Of a stretch of DNA of 64,000 bases, positions 1 through 11,679 are shown piece after piece. Every line of letters starts with the position of its first letter. The first letter of the stretch is position 1. The notes below the pieces were generated by a model, which ran no database searches, had not been told where the DNA came from, and saw only the letters and a list, made by a program, of their open reading frames with translations. The DNA comes from Ipomoea triloba (lineage: Eukaryota; Streptophyta; Magnoliopsida; Solanales; Convolvulaceae): positions 107,605 through 171,604 of the forward strand of contig NC_044920.1 in the NCBI RefSeq assembly GCF_003576645.1, given 5' to 3'. Position numbers and translations under genes: made by a program.

Positions 1-25
1 AAAAAAAAAAAAAAAGAAAAAAAAC

Positions 26-67
<42 letters not shown>

Positions 68-992
68 AGACCATAAAACCCTAAATACAAGTGTTGTCCA
101 AGAATTTCGTTACCAAAGGGATTAAGTTGACAATGCACTTGACAATTAAGGGACCCCATTTCAAAAAACTGAATAAGAAGCTCTACATTGCATAACGCAT
201 AACAAGTGAGAAATCAAACATGCGATTTTACCTTTGTTTTCAATACTTGAATCTTATTTTTTGTATATTATCAAGTTTTAATATAAATTATTAGCAATAC
301 TTGAATCTTACTTTTTATAGACAATCAAATTTTAATATAAATTGTTACAGAGAAAATTTATAGTTGATCAAAACACCTGAACCAAAATACCAGTTTTCCA
401 GACCATTTTGATCCACCCAATATAACCCACATTTAATTTGTGCAGGTTAACTAACTGCTCAATTTTTACCTCAACCCATTTTGGCCCACCCCAAAAATTA
501 TCCAAACTGCCACATATAATTGAAACTTATTAGGATGGCAGTTGACTAAAGAATGTATTCTAGCCCATGGGATTTAGCTCATCTTTATTTGGGTTTTTTG
601 ACTAGCACTATACATATAGGTGAAATGGAAATTTATTTGGATTCATAGAATGTGCTATTTTAATTGCTCAGATCACAGACGATGTACAATTTGCAATACC
701 ACCACCAGTTTACATACCTAGTTGTATTTCAATTATCTCTACTGACTAAATTCATCATTTACAGGCTTTCTTTGTTTATTTTGCATTCTGAAATAATCTA
801 TCTGAATGGTTCTGAAAATATGCACTGGTTTTCCTGGCATAATTAAGTGATAGACAAAGATCTCCAGATGAAGGTTTATACTTTATACATTAAGAGCTTA
901 TCTCACTACTTAATTTTCTCCTTAATTCTATATGCAGCAGTGGGATACTAAATAAAAATGTTCCTTTTTCTGACCTTGTTTTAAATCTACAG
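1..992. other. poly-A tract and upstream intron/intergenic DNA
   Basis: The first 65 bases are almost pure A with a few G/C interruptions. The remainder to 992 is AT-rich. No reading frame here could be joined with confidence to the exon starting at 993, although acceptor-like CAG sites occur near 676 and 762. Earlier exons of the DUF1350-type gene are therefore either left of the window or too divergent to recognise. Confidence 0.5.
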
Positions 993-2671
993 GCAGAGAT
1001 GACTCTAAAGCAGCTAGAGACTCTTAGCCCTCCCATTATGAAGCAAGTACTTCCGCTGGTTGAGCAACTTCCTCCTCTGTACATGGACTTAATTAATGGA
1101 AGAGAAAATTTTGTTCCAAGACCTGAAGAAACAAGAAGACTGGTATGCTAAATTCCCAGTTGTTAGAATTTCTCAATCAATGGATATATCTTTGGAGTAT
1201 TTATTTCCATATAGTAGAATTGTAGCTGAACTTATCTTCACTGGAGAGAAACCATTCCATATATTCATCTTCTCTCAGCTAATTTGCACAGGTTCAGTAT
1301 AGGATTCAAGGTTTTGAGACCATTTCTTGTTGACAAATTTGCAAATTACTTTCTGTTATATCCTTGAATTTTTACCCATCATCCCTTGGTATGTTGTCTC
1401 TTATCAAAATAAATAAATAGAGTTTTTCAAACCCTTATCTTGTAAAAATTAAGAAAAAATTCCAAGATGGGCTCCTTTTGGACAAAAAGCTTCAAGTTGA
1501 GAAAGCTTTGAGAAACTAAGGGTTATAGAACTTGAGAAATATGAACCAGGAGATTCAGTACTGACTCTGCCAAACTCAGTTTTAAGTTTTCACTACAACA
1601 AAAAGAAATAAAAATGCAAGTGATAAAGTTTTGATATCTTTAGTGGAAAAATCTATGTATTACTGAATAGTTCATTTTTGTGATATTATTAGGATTTAGG
1701 TGCATATATATGTCAGCACCTGGTGATGACCTGATGCCCTTCAAATTTTTGTTGAGGGCTTTTTCTGAGTTAAGTTGCTGAAAATGGTGTTTCTTATTCA
1801 TTCCGTTATTATGTTCCATAAGATAATAGTAATACATATATATAAAAAAATAAAAAAAATAAAAAGCATATTTCTCTAGTAATTGATGTGAATTAAAGAT
1901 AATATTGTAAGGGTGATTATGCTATGAAATGCAATTTCTTTACTGTTTATTCAACCTTGTTGCATAGTATATATACTCAACAATTATCATGAGAAGAACA
2001 AGAGCAACTGATCACTTTTCCCTAACATTTTATGGTAACCAATTTACAGATAAAGTCTTACTATGGCATTTCAAGGAATCTTTTGATAAAGTTCAAAGAT
2101 GATACAATTGATGAAACTTCTGTACTAGCTCAGTTGCTTAGTACAGATTCTGCTATCAGTTCAATGCTGGATATGTCTATTCGATCTCTACCAGGAGACC
2201 ATGGGCTTCCTTTACACCAGGTAAAAGTTGTGTTAGTGAACTTTTTGACTCAATGCTAAAAATTTCACATGAACAGAGATGAGAGAGAGAGAGCATGTCA
2301 AAGTGAACATCCATTGATTGGATATTTTTCAGTTTCTATGTCCATTTTCAGTGGAAAAAGCCTTGCTCAATTTAATGCTTCTTTAGAAAGTTAGAGTCAA
2401 GAACCAATAGTCAGTCAATCATCAATGCCATTTTCAGGCTCTCCCAGATGTACCCCCTGCAATGACAGATGCTGTTAACAAGAGCGGAGAGCTTTTGGCA
2501 AATTTTGCTGCTGGAACGCCATGGGAAACCTTTGCTAAAGAAGTAGGCAATACTTTTGGTGTAGACTCGAATATCCTTCGTGCTGAGGTTTCAAAAGAGC
2601 TAGACCTGCTTGTAGATGTAACAACATCTTGGATGGTTTCAAATTCTGGACCGAAACTTTTACGCAGCTGA
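993..2671 (+). CDS. DUF1350 family protein, 3' exons (5' part not found)
   Basis: Three exons join in phase 0: 993-1142 (50 codons), 2050-2220 (57 codons) and 2438-2671 (77 codons plus TGA). All have AG acceptors, and the two inner donors are GT. The peptide has a Pro-rich stretch (LPPLYMDLINGRENFVPRPE), then NLLIKFKDDTIDET, then a helical C-terminus with the TPWETFAKEV and SKELDLLVDV stretches. This pattern is what I know from DUF1350, an uncharacterised alpha/beta-hydrolase-like family of cyanobacteria and plant chloroplasts. The assignment is by remembered motif, not a search. The start, transit peptide and most of the hydrolase core are absent, so the gene is partial here. No catalytic role can be read from this C-terminal third. 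Confidence 0.68.
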
Positions 2672-3246
2672 ACTCGTTATTTGTAGATGTAAAAAAACAA
2701 ATGCAATTAGTTAATGTCAATAACATACGGGTAGTTGTATAGTTTCAAGTACATGGGAAGGTCGGTGAAATGTTATTTTTATGAAATATATTTATCACAA
2801 AAAGCGGTACCAAATTAGTGCCAACAAAAAAAAGAAAAATTCACAGATTTGTAAACATTGATTGTGCCCAAAAAAGAAAAATAAAACTTAATAAGAAAAA
2901 AGAAAAAAGAAGAAAGAAAATACACGGGAGTACATGAGATCTATCTAGAGCATGTATGCTTGTTATGCACATATGATAAACAATTCTGGAACATTTCTTA
3001 TGAGATGTTTGGTAAATAATTGTTTAGCTGATTGTGTTAGTGGATTTGACTAGTTGATAGTATTAGCTTATTGTAGAAAGATGTTTGGTAAATTAGCAGT
3101 TGAACTTTTTCAATTTTAGTATTTTGAAGCAATAAACTGTTACAAAAAGTTGATTAATAAAAATTCATATTGGATGTTTAACCAAATCAAATACGGAGTA
3201 GTTAATAGTGGTCAAAAAAGTCAAAATTAAATGATAAACTAACTAT
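2672..3246. other. intergenic, 3' flank of the DUF1350-type gene
   Basis: This stretch is AT-rich with A/G-rich runs near 2820-2920. It presumably holds the 3' UTR of the upstream gene. I see no coding sequence or defined repeat. Confidence 0.6.
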
Positions 3247-3251
3247 GTTAC

Positions 3252-3721
3252 TGATAGGGTAAATACGCACAGTTGTAGTCAATGTACGGTCAAGAATACT
3301 ACAGGGTATTATTTATGATGTCAAAAGGTAGTCCATTAACATAACAGTGGGTTAGAGGTTCCCGCGATACTCAGTTATTCAATCCTTTAAATAGCCAAAA
3401 AGTCCTCCCTTTGTCATTAAATGTTGTATTTATAAGGTGTCAGGGACAGGTGCCAGTCCTATGGCATGGCAGCCGCGTGGCAGACATGCACCAGGCTAGA
3501 GAGTGGCCCTCTACTTACAAGCCAAGTTTCACGAGGTTTAGAGCTCTAGGGGCCTGTCAGGTGGACCCATGGGCTAGTGCCCGGTCCGACCTTCCTGGGA
3601 CACTGCTCATGATGAACCACATTGGTCCTGGCTACGACCTCCAGCTCAGTAAACGTCTTAACCGAATAGACCAGTCAATAGAGACCAGTCAACGGTGCTG
3701 ACCGAGGAATAATCCCTATCA
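3252..3721. mobile_element. solo LTR (TGATAGGG family) with 5-bp target duplication
   Basis: The segment starts TGATAGGG and ends CCCTATCA, a perfect 8-bp terminal inverted repeat of TG...CA type. GTTAC flanks it directly at 3247-3251 and 3722-3726. That is the signature of an LTR retrotransposon reduced to one LTR by LTR-LTR recombination. It is GC-richer than its surroundings. The 96-codon open frame inside it (3411-3701) is a by-product. The same TGATAGG LTR start occurs at 32826 (+) and, inverted, at 48712. Confidence 0.85.
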
Positions 3722-3726
3722 GTTAC

Positions 3727-4963
3727 CAAACATGACTTATATATTTAAATAATACGGAGTAGCATATATTACACCTTGTTGTAAGCATATTTTATATCTC
3801 ATAAGTTTAAATCTTACACCTTCTTGCTTATGTGAGTGAGGTTTAGAATTTATAAGAGAACGATTACACATTTGAAGTGGTTGATCCTATCATATAATAA
3901 TAATTAGTTTTTCACGCGTATTGCGCAAATGAGATAATGCCCAATGTTTATTATTAAATAAGTATTTCAAAGTATATCAATGCAAGATTATATAGGAGAT
4001 GTTCATGCATATGTAATTGAATTTTAAATTTGTTTATTTAAATCGGTAATTCAAAGTTTATTTATGCAAAATAATATATGAGAGATTGATTACAATTGTC
4101 ACTAAAATAAATGTTTTTAATTTTGTAAAAACGCTAATCTAAATACTTAGTCTAAAAATGATAGTATAAATAAATACTACTTTGTCAACAAATCCTCCGT
4201 AAGTAGTTAATATGATTGGCTTCAAACTGTTTTTTTTTTCATGTTATTAACATAATACTTGGTAAATAAATATATAACATTATTTTTTAGTATAACTTTG
4301 ATATTTAATTACAAGATAGTGTAAAAAGAAAACAATGAAGTGAACAATATAGTGAATATAATTAATTAATAAATTTGAAGGTAAGGAATCTTTGCATGCT
4401 AGAAAATATAGACAATATAACTAATGAAATTATATTCCTTTTTAAATTTTTTGATAATGAATATTTTTTTGAATAAATGCATTGTAGACATTGAATTGTA
4501 AATTAAAGAAACACATAGTATTTTTTTTGTAATTACTAATTTATTTAATTTAATAAGAGTAATAGAGTGCGGTACTTACTTTTGAATAATATATTCTAAC
4601 ATATTTGTAATATATGTTCAACAATTATGCTAACTTTGACTGGGATGAGGTTCAAACCTAAGACCTTACCTATATAAATTAATGGGTAAGTTAAAAGTTA
4701 ATGGAATATTAACGGAAAAGATAATATTTAACGGAAAATTTAACGGATAATCATATAATTAATGATAAATTAGGAAATCTCAAGGAAAAATATAAATATA
4801 AACAATCTGAACCATCTATTTGATTTAATAATTTAACCATCATTTTTTCTACCCATTATAGGCCTAACTTTCTTTGGCTCTTATTAGTATAGTAGATAAG
4901 GAAAAGGATCAAATAAGCACCTAAACTTTATTTGAAAAGTCAATTAGGTACTTAAACTTTTAG
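3727..4963. other. AT-rich intergenic DNA
   Basis: No gene is visible. The sequence is very AT-rich with short unstructured repeats. Near 4620-4760 there is a run of related short words containing 'aacgga'. Confidence 0.5.
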
Positions 4964-5368
4964 AAGTTGTAATTAAACCCATTAACATGTTATATTGAAG
5001 CAATGAAGTCAAAGAATCGATAAATTACATGCGAAATTACATGTCATTAGGGTTTCAGCGCCAATCCAATCATTTCCGGGGAAAATTTGACATCTTTGGC
5101 GACTAAGACCGGCGGTAGGTGACAGTCGAACCGTCACCGGTAGCTTTCTACCAAAGAAAGCGATCAACTGGTCGCGTTTCGCAGGAGAAGGCGATCGGTG
5201 ATGGTTCAACTATCGTCGGCTACCGGTCTTAGTCGCTGGAGATGCCTGATTGTCATCGAAAATGGTTGCATTGGTGTCGGAACCTTAATGACTTGTAATA
5301 GCAGGTAACTTACCAGTTTTTGAACTTCATTGTCTCAATATAATATGTTAATGACTTTTATTGCAACT
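4964..5368. mobile_element. foldback element with long inverted ends
   Basis: The left end (AGTTGTAATTAAACCC then ATTAACATGTTATATTG) is matched, reverse-complemented, by the right end up to 5368, over about 50 bases with few mismatches. Further inside, a GC-rich arm around 5098-5150 (GGCGACTAAGACCGG) pairs with its complement around 5215-5240 (CCGGTCTTAGTCGC). The unit could fold into a long interrupted hairpin. It has no coding capacity. The class is uncertain (MITE or foldback), and I could not find a clean target duplication. Confidence 0.6.
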
Positions 5369-5449
5369 AGTATTTTCACCCGTGCAATACACAGAATGGA
5401 TTTGTTATAATATACTAAGAATATTTGGATCGATATATAATTATATAAA

Positions 5450-7063
5450 GAGTTTTTTCCCAAAATGGTCCCTCGCCTATTACTCATTCCCAATTTTGCA
5501 TTTCGACTTTCAATTGCACCTAATATGGTCCCTCGACTTTCAAAAACTCACACAATTTGGTCCTCCGTTACATATTCCGTCAAATCAGTGTTAAAATGGA
5601 TGGTATTTCCGTCCATTTACCTATTGTTAGCCTAATAACCATTGAGAAATAGTTGATGGACCATTTTGAGAATAGTCAAGTGACCATTTTGGGAAAAACT
5701 ATTTTATTTATTTCATTTTTGTTTATTTTCATTTTTTAGACTCTATAAAATTAGAATTTCTATATATTTTTTTCTTACAAATATAAATAGTTAAAATCGC
5801 GCAATCCAACCTCAAAATTTTTAACTTTCTTTACCGACTTTTCCCCTCTAAATATACAAACTATTTCTATGGTGTTTTACAATAAGTTCCGTAAATTTCA
5901 TAAATACTCATATACTTTTTTTTTTTAAATTTTTTTATGTTTATAGACAATCAATCACTATGTATCTATCAGATTAAATATTACTTTTACCATTGAAAAT
6001 AATATATATTTTTTCAAGCGTAGACACCCAAAGAGTGTAAAATATAGGAAAAATATTGGACCGAAAGGTAAATTTTTCTAGTAAACTTCTCAGGTGAGCC
6101 GAAAAGTAAAATCTCGTCAATGTTTCCTGCAATATTTTCTGTATTTGATTTCGAAGTAATTATTAAATTTTATATTAATTTACATTATTTAAGATATTGT
6201 ATGACATCTTTTATATGTTTTCCTCTTCTTATTTTTTTTATTAATTATTAATTCTTAAGGCAAGTATAATTTATTTTGTAATGTGGACACATTATTTTTA
6301 ATAATTTTGATTTAATTAAATTATACCTTAATGATAAAAATCCTACCTAATAATTTTAGTATATTACACGGGACACAATAATTATTATAAATAATGTTTA
6401 ATAATTGTCAATTTGTATTCAACAATAAAATTTATAGTTAATTTTTAAGTCAATCATAAAATCTTTTGTGATGTGGGCACATTATTTTTAATTATTTGAG
6501 TTTAATAATATTATATCTTATTTTTAAAAAAATCCAAAGTAATATATTTAGTACTACGGATGTGACTAAGAATTATTTTAATCGGTGCTTAAAAAATGAG
6601 TATTTATAAAATTTACGAAACTTATTGTAAATCTGCATAGGAATAGTTTGTATATTTAGATAGAGGGAAAAAGTCTTTAAAAAAGTTAAAAATTTTTACG
6701 ATGGATTGCACGATTTTAACTATTTATATTTGTAAGGAAAAAAAATGTATAGAAATTCTAATTTTATAGAGTTAAAAAATGAAAATAAACAAAAATAAAA
6801 TAAATAAAATAGTTTTTCCCAAAATGATCCCTTAACTATTCTCAAAATGGTCCCTCAACTATTTCTCAATGTTTATTAGGCTAACAATAGGTAAATGGAC
6901 GAAAATGCCCTCCATTTTAACACTGATTTGACGGAATATGTAAAGGAGGACCAAATTGGGTGAGTTTTTGAAAGTCGATGGACCACATTAGGTGCAATTG
7001 AAAGTCGAAATGCAAAATTGAGAATGAGCAATAGTTGAGGGACCATTTTGGGAAAAAAAACTC
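5450..7063. mobile_element. Mutator-like non-autonomous element with about 0.5-kb TIRs
   Basis: The left arm (5450 to about 5920) and right arm (about 6590 to 7063) are reverse complements with scattered mismatches. Each carries the words CCCAAAATGGTCCCT and CAAATCAGTGTTAAAATGGA. The ends read GAGTTTTTT...AAAACTC. The flanks TTATATAAA (5441-5449) and TTACATAAA (7064-7072) form a 9-bp target duplication with one mismatch, as for Mutator-like elements. The roughly 650-bp core has no long open frame but contains two diverged copies of an AT-rich block (about 6270 and 6460) with 'gtggacacattatttttaa' or 'gtgggcacattatttttaa'. A smaller element with similar end sequence lies at 15274-15618. Confidence 0.8.
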
Positions 7064-7072
7064 TTACATAAA

Positions 7073-9252
7073 TTATAACATCAAATATTATATAGTGCAA
7101 TTGAAGATATGTTCTGGATCGATTATGTTTTCTGATGCTATCCTTGTTTGAATTCCAATAAATAATTGCTTAATTATTAGCTAATGTGTAGATGTAAGCA
7201 TGCGGTGCTGGAACTTTAGAGATTTTATACATTATTGTTTATGATTTTTATAAATTAGGCAAATATGCCCTTTCTCTAGTAACTCAGTTATAGTATTCAA
7301 TTGCTATTCTAATTCATGTGTATGGAAGATATATTTTTGTGTATATATATTGCACCGACATTTAATTAATGTCAATGAATAATTAAAAAAATCATACAAT
7401 CTCAAACTCCTTAATAATTTAGGAGTGTGTACTTCTAATAGATTTTCATCGTCTGGTTCTGCCTTACACAAGGAGTTACAACTTAAATATGTTCGTCATT
7501 TTGCAATATTCATGTCGCACATGTACTGATTTATTTGATCAACAACATCTAAAGTCGGCGAGCGGATCACTGACCTTCCAACTGCGACTCATCAAGCGTG
7601 CCATACTTGAGCTTGAAATTTAAAAAAAAATCACTTTTAATGTAATCAAAGCATTGAGTCATAACAATATTGACACTGAAATTTTAATTTTATAATCTAC
7701 ATGTATATATTCTGTGATTTTTTCCAATGTAAAACATATTGATTTTACCAATCACTAAATTTCAAAATGTTTTAGATTCCCAGGTATATATAAGTAAAAC
7801 TCACATCTAAAGCCTAATTTTTTTTGTCAATATTTCATACATATAAAGCAAGTCTATGATTATTGTGAAAAGTTAGTAACCTTGAGTCTAACATACAACA
7901 TAAAGAATTGTTTGATAGTGGATAGTAACTTTGAGGTAAGACCATTCAAGCATATAAGCATGTTTCGAGCTTGTTTCTATGCTCTTAAAATTCAAATAAT
8001 CATAATGGCATCAACAATAAACAAAAATATATCAGAATATATGAATCATATATCTAAACTGTTAATCCAAACTTCACTCCAAATTACCAAATGGAGTGTA
8101 TGACTTTTTGGAATGATGCACATTCAAACTATTGAAATGCGATGTCCATAACCGTTGATTGACAGACTACTCATACATCATATTTCATCAAAGTATCCGT
8201 TTCTTATGATATTATGATTTATAATATATAAGAATCGAGAAATAAACTATAGTATGAGTCTTCCTTGCATGTAACAAATATCACAAAAATCCAGTGTTCT
8301 AAAATATGTGTATAAATACAATATGTAGATAATTTGCATTGCATTATATATCATTAATTTAATTACTTGTCGGTTAGTTATTGCAAGATCTTAAGGTACA
8401 CTTATATTTTGATATTCAGTAAATATAACTATATTAGAGAAAAATTCACCTAGGAGTAATGGGATAATCAATTAAGTGATTGTTGATTGACCGTAGAGCG
8501 ATGATATTCTCTAGACAAATAACTGTTGGAAAAAATAGCATAAAATGACATTTTAGTGCCTATATTGTGGTACAAATATATGTGAGGTCTACTTTTGATT
8601 TGAGTCGGGTCAAAGTGGATTCGTGTTCTTAGTAGTTAGACGAAAAGTTTGATATATTTTATTTAGAATTGTATTACCATATTTTAATGTACAATTGTAA
8701 TACGAATAGAAATTGTATTATCATATTTTATAATATTACACAAACTTTAATAGTATATGAGTGTTTTGGGTGTAAGTTAAAATTGAAAATTTTGTTTTTA
8801 TTAATAGTGTAGAAGTATAGATTCCATTGCAGGAAATATATGTACACTATTATTATGATTAGTAATTTTAATCTAGAATTATATTATTAATAGGAAAGTA
8901 GGGAAGAATATATTTTATTAAGAATTGTATTACCATATTTTAATGTACAATTGTATTACGAATAGGAATTGCATTACCATATTTTACAATATTACGCAAA
9001 CCTTAATAGTATAGGAGTGTTTTGGGCGAGAAGTTAGAGTTAGGATATTGTTATTATTAATTAATTAATTAATAATAATAATAATAATTATTATTATTAT
9101 TATAGTAATTTTTTAGGACAAATAAAAAGATATGACAAATAAGATACGATATATATAATAAATTTTTTATGTCAACTTTTTTGCACGATTACATAAGTTT
9201 TGATCAAGTCAATCCTAGAATAGTTAAACACTTAAACAAACAATCGCCAGTA
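7073..9252. other. AT-rich intergenic DNA with one duplicated block
   Basis: No gene is visible. Two copies of a roughly 160-bp block lie at about 8655-8815 and 8908-9060. Both run 'tagaattgtattaccatatt', or a close variant, through 'gagtgttttggg', with small differences. Positions 9058-9105 hold an (ATTA/AAT/TTA)n palindromic microsatellite. Confidence 0.55.
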
Positions 9253-9253
9253 G

Positions 9254-9738
9254 GGCCTGGTTTTTAGGTGGGATACAAAAAGAGGACGGAAATTATTGGG
9301 ATACAAATATGGGCAATACTACACTGTAGGATGCATGTTGTCCTTTTTGAACATGCATCTTCAGAATGCATTGTTATCTTTTATAATAATTGTTTCAAAT
9401 TAAAATATTGTACATTATACTTGGAGAATACGAAAAGAATACCGTATATAAATACAAAATAATAAATACATAGTTATGTATTTATTTTTTGAAAGCTAAA
9501 GAATAAAAAATACTTAAATAGTGGGTCCAAGACCAATAACCCTAATTTCATTTAAACTACAATACTGTACACATACACTCATTTTCTACCTTTTAACTAT
9601 TTTTTTTTTAGAAAAGCTAACATGCATTCGCAGAATGCATTTGTTTTTAAGCAAACATGCATTCCATGAAAGTACTTTGCCCATCTTTGTTACCTTTTCA
9701 AAAGAGGCCTATTTTTGTATCCCACCCAAAAAACCAGC
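9254..9738. mobile_element. MITE with about 90-bp imperfect TIRs
   Basis: The left end GGGCCTGGTTTTTAGGTGGG is matched by the right end CCCACCCAAAAAACCAGCCC in inverted orientation. Similarity continues inward past GATACAAAAA and a shared 'atgggcaa' to an ATGCATGTT word. No open frame encodes a transposase, so it would depend on an autonomous relative. I could not find a confident target duplication. The superfamily is open, although GGGCCTG ends are common in hAT- and PIF-like elements. Confidence 0.6.
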
Positions 9739-9741
9739 CCA

Positions 9742-10936
9742 ACCGTGTTTATGACTCTTTACATGTGTTCTAGTATTTATGGAATAACTTTTATTTCTTA
9801 TTTTTTTTACATTTTTTTTAATGGAGAATGAATGTTACAACAAAAAGGAAGTGTTTTTTTTTTTTTTTTTAACAGATAGAATTGTTTAACAGGAATGAGA
9901 AGGAATTGGATTCGGGTGGCCTACAGGCTACAGGCAGTGGACGAAAGACAAAGGAGTATGAATGTCATTGTTCATTCTCGTATACTGATATTGGTGCTGA
10001 TGGTTGACAATTTGGCAAGTGTGGGAAAGAAAAGAATATAGGAAGAAGGCTACCTTTATGACACGAGGTTGTGGTCGGTTATAGATTTTGATGATTTGAT
10101 AATATAATCTTTCCCTTTAATTTGCGTAATCTTTAATTGATTCGTTTCGCCTAGTACGTGGATCGCACAGTAAAGAATGCTAAAAAGCAAAGTTACACAT
10201 ATCATTATTCCTGCCCTCCGCCGACAAATTCACAGTACCAAAAGCAAAGCGTAATCTTTTTTATTTATTTTTTTCCCTAAATAATTGTAGATTTTGTTCA
10301 CTGAAAAGAAAATAGTTTTAGAATAGGAATAATACTCAAATAGGTTATTGAACCTCCTCTCGTATGAAAAAATTAATCAAATTAACACTTTACTCTTTAA
10401 TTGGATCGATCCGTGCGAATAAGAATTAGTTTGAGTATGGTACGTACTTAAAAGGTGCATCCTACACTTTGAGTCTGCTCAAGATACCATAAAAAAATAT
10501 GCTATTGAATTACACACAAATATTTAATTAAGTTATTAAACTCAAAAGAATTACAATTGGGGTCTCTGAATCATCTAAAATTATGCAATTAAATTGAAAT
10601 TGTTGTCAACTACTATGTAGTGTTATGATACCTATTTATTATTCTAAGGGTGTGTTTGGAAACCCGTTCTCTGTTTTCCGTGTTTGGCAACAAAGAAAAT
10701 TTAAAGTCAATGAAAAATAATAGGTTGGTCAATGAAGAATAGCTAACACTTGCCTTTTTTTTTTTTGTGGGGAAGTCATTTTCCGTTTGCAGCAGTAGAG
10801 CAACCAAATTTTCTTTGCATCAATAGTACTAGTAACAAAATGAGTCAGTCCCTCAAAATAAACGTGAAAGAATGGCATATTCTGAATGTGGGTGTGAGGG
10901 TTTTCTGACGAAAAACTTTTAAGTCTTACTATCAAT
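9742..10936. other. intergenic DNA
   Basis: No gene is recognised. There are poly-T and poly-A runs near 9855 and 10755, and diffuse 'gttattgaa'-type words near 10340-10560 that may be worn MITE arms. Confidence 0.5.
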
Positions 10937-10953
10937 AACTAATAATCGATTGT

Positions 10954-11064
10954 GCCAAAAACCTTGTGGTCTAGTGGCACCCGATGTCCCGGTTAACACT
11001 CCACATGGAAGTAACTGTTGACTCTTTGTGCTTCAGTAGATTGAGAAAGTAACTATGAACAGAA
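10954..11064 (+). mobile_element. SINE copy A, tRNA-derived, with 17-bp target duplication
   Basis: The head reads CCTTGTGGTCTAGTGGCACC, matching a pol III A box. The body is shared with other copies in the window (CTGTTGACTCTTTG, GAGAAAGTAACTATGAACAG). Flanks AACTAATAATCGATTGT (10937-10953) and AACTAATAATGGATTGT (11065-11081) form a 17-bp duplication with one mismatch. The B-box region is shortened compared with copies C and E. Confidence 0.85.
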
Positions 11065-11212
11065 AACTAATAATGGATTGTTATATATTAAAAGTGAATA
11101 AATAAAAAAAAGTGTAAAATTCTTTTTTAACGTCCACCTGCTGCCATGCCGCTGGGTTGGTATAGGGCGGGCAGCAATAGAGATTGGAGACCGTCGGTAG
11201 CACAAACAAACA

Positions 11213-11214
<2 letters not shown>

Positions 11215-11283
<69 letters not shown>

Positions 11284-11294
11284 CGCGCGCGCGC
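11215..11294. repeat. (AT)n(GC)n microsatellite
   Basis: About 33 AT units are followed directly by a GTGCGCGCGCGCGC alternating purine-pyrimidine run. The tract lies about 400 bp upstream of the HGSNAT-like start codon and can adopt non-B DNA structure. Open frames across it (poly-IY) are artefacts. Confidence 0.95.
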
Positions 11295-11679
11295 ATGTGT
11301 AGACGAAGAGAAGAGAAGAGAGAATTAAGGTAGCTGCGCTGCAGTGCAGTGTTTTATAAAATAAAATAATATTATATTGTGTGTCTACTCTCACTCAGTC
11401 TGCTCTTTTATGGTTCCGTTGATGAAAAGAAATAAGTTGGCGGTGGAGTTGGAAGTGTGCCTATTTAATTTCAATTCCACTTTGCTTTGCAGGAGGAGGA
11501 TGGATGGATGGTGGCACGGTGAATGAAGCAATCCATTAGTGCAGTGCTGTGCTTAGCTTGCTCTCTCGCTCATATGCATTGCAATTTGCAGATCCACCAA
11601 AACTTCCTCTCTCGAGTCTGCTCCCTCCCTCGGCTCCACGCCTTTTTTTGAGCGGAGCCTACCAAATCCAAAGTAGCAA

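Noticed and set aside
664..846. Possible upstream exon of the DUF1350-type gene
   Set aside because: No donor/acceptor pair gives an in-phase join to the exon at 993, and the peptide is not recognisable.
3411..3701. 96-codon open frame in GC-richer DNA
   Set aside because: It lies inside the solo LTR defined by GTTAC duplications and shows no domain.
10954..11064. tRNA-like A/B boxes suggesting tRNA genes (also at 20693, 59148 and 60011)
   Set aside because: No cloverleaf can be completed; the shared non-tRNA body and target duplications identify SINEs.
11081..11328. Open frames of alternating Ile-Tyr on both strands
   Set aside because: They are translations of the (AT)n microsatellite; the same applies to frames at 49080-49514 and 51477-51764.
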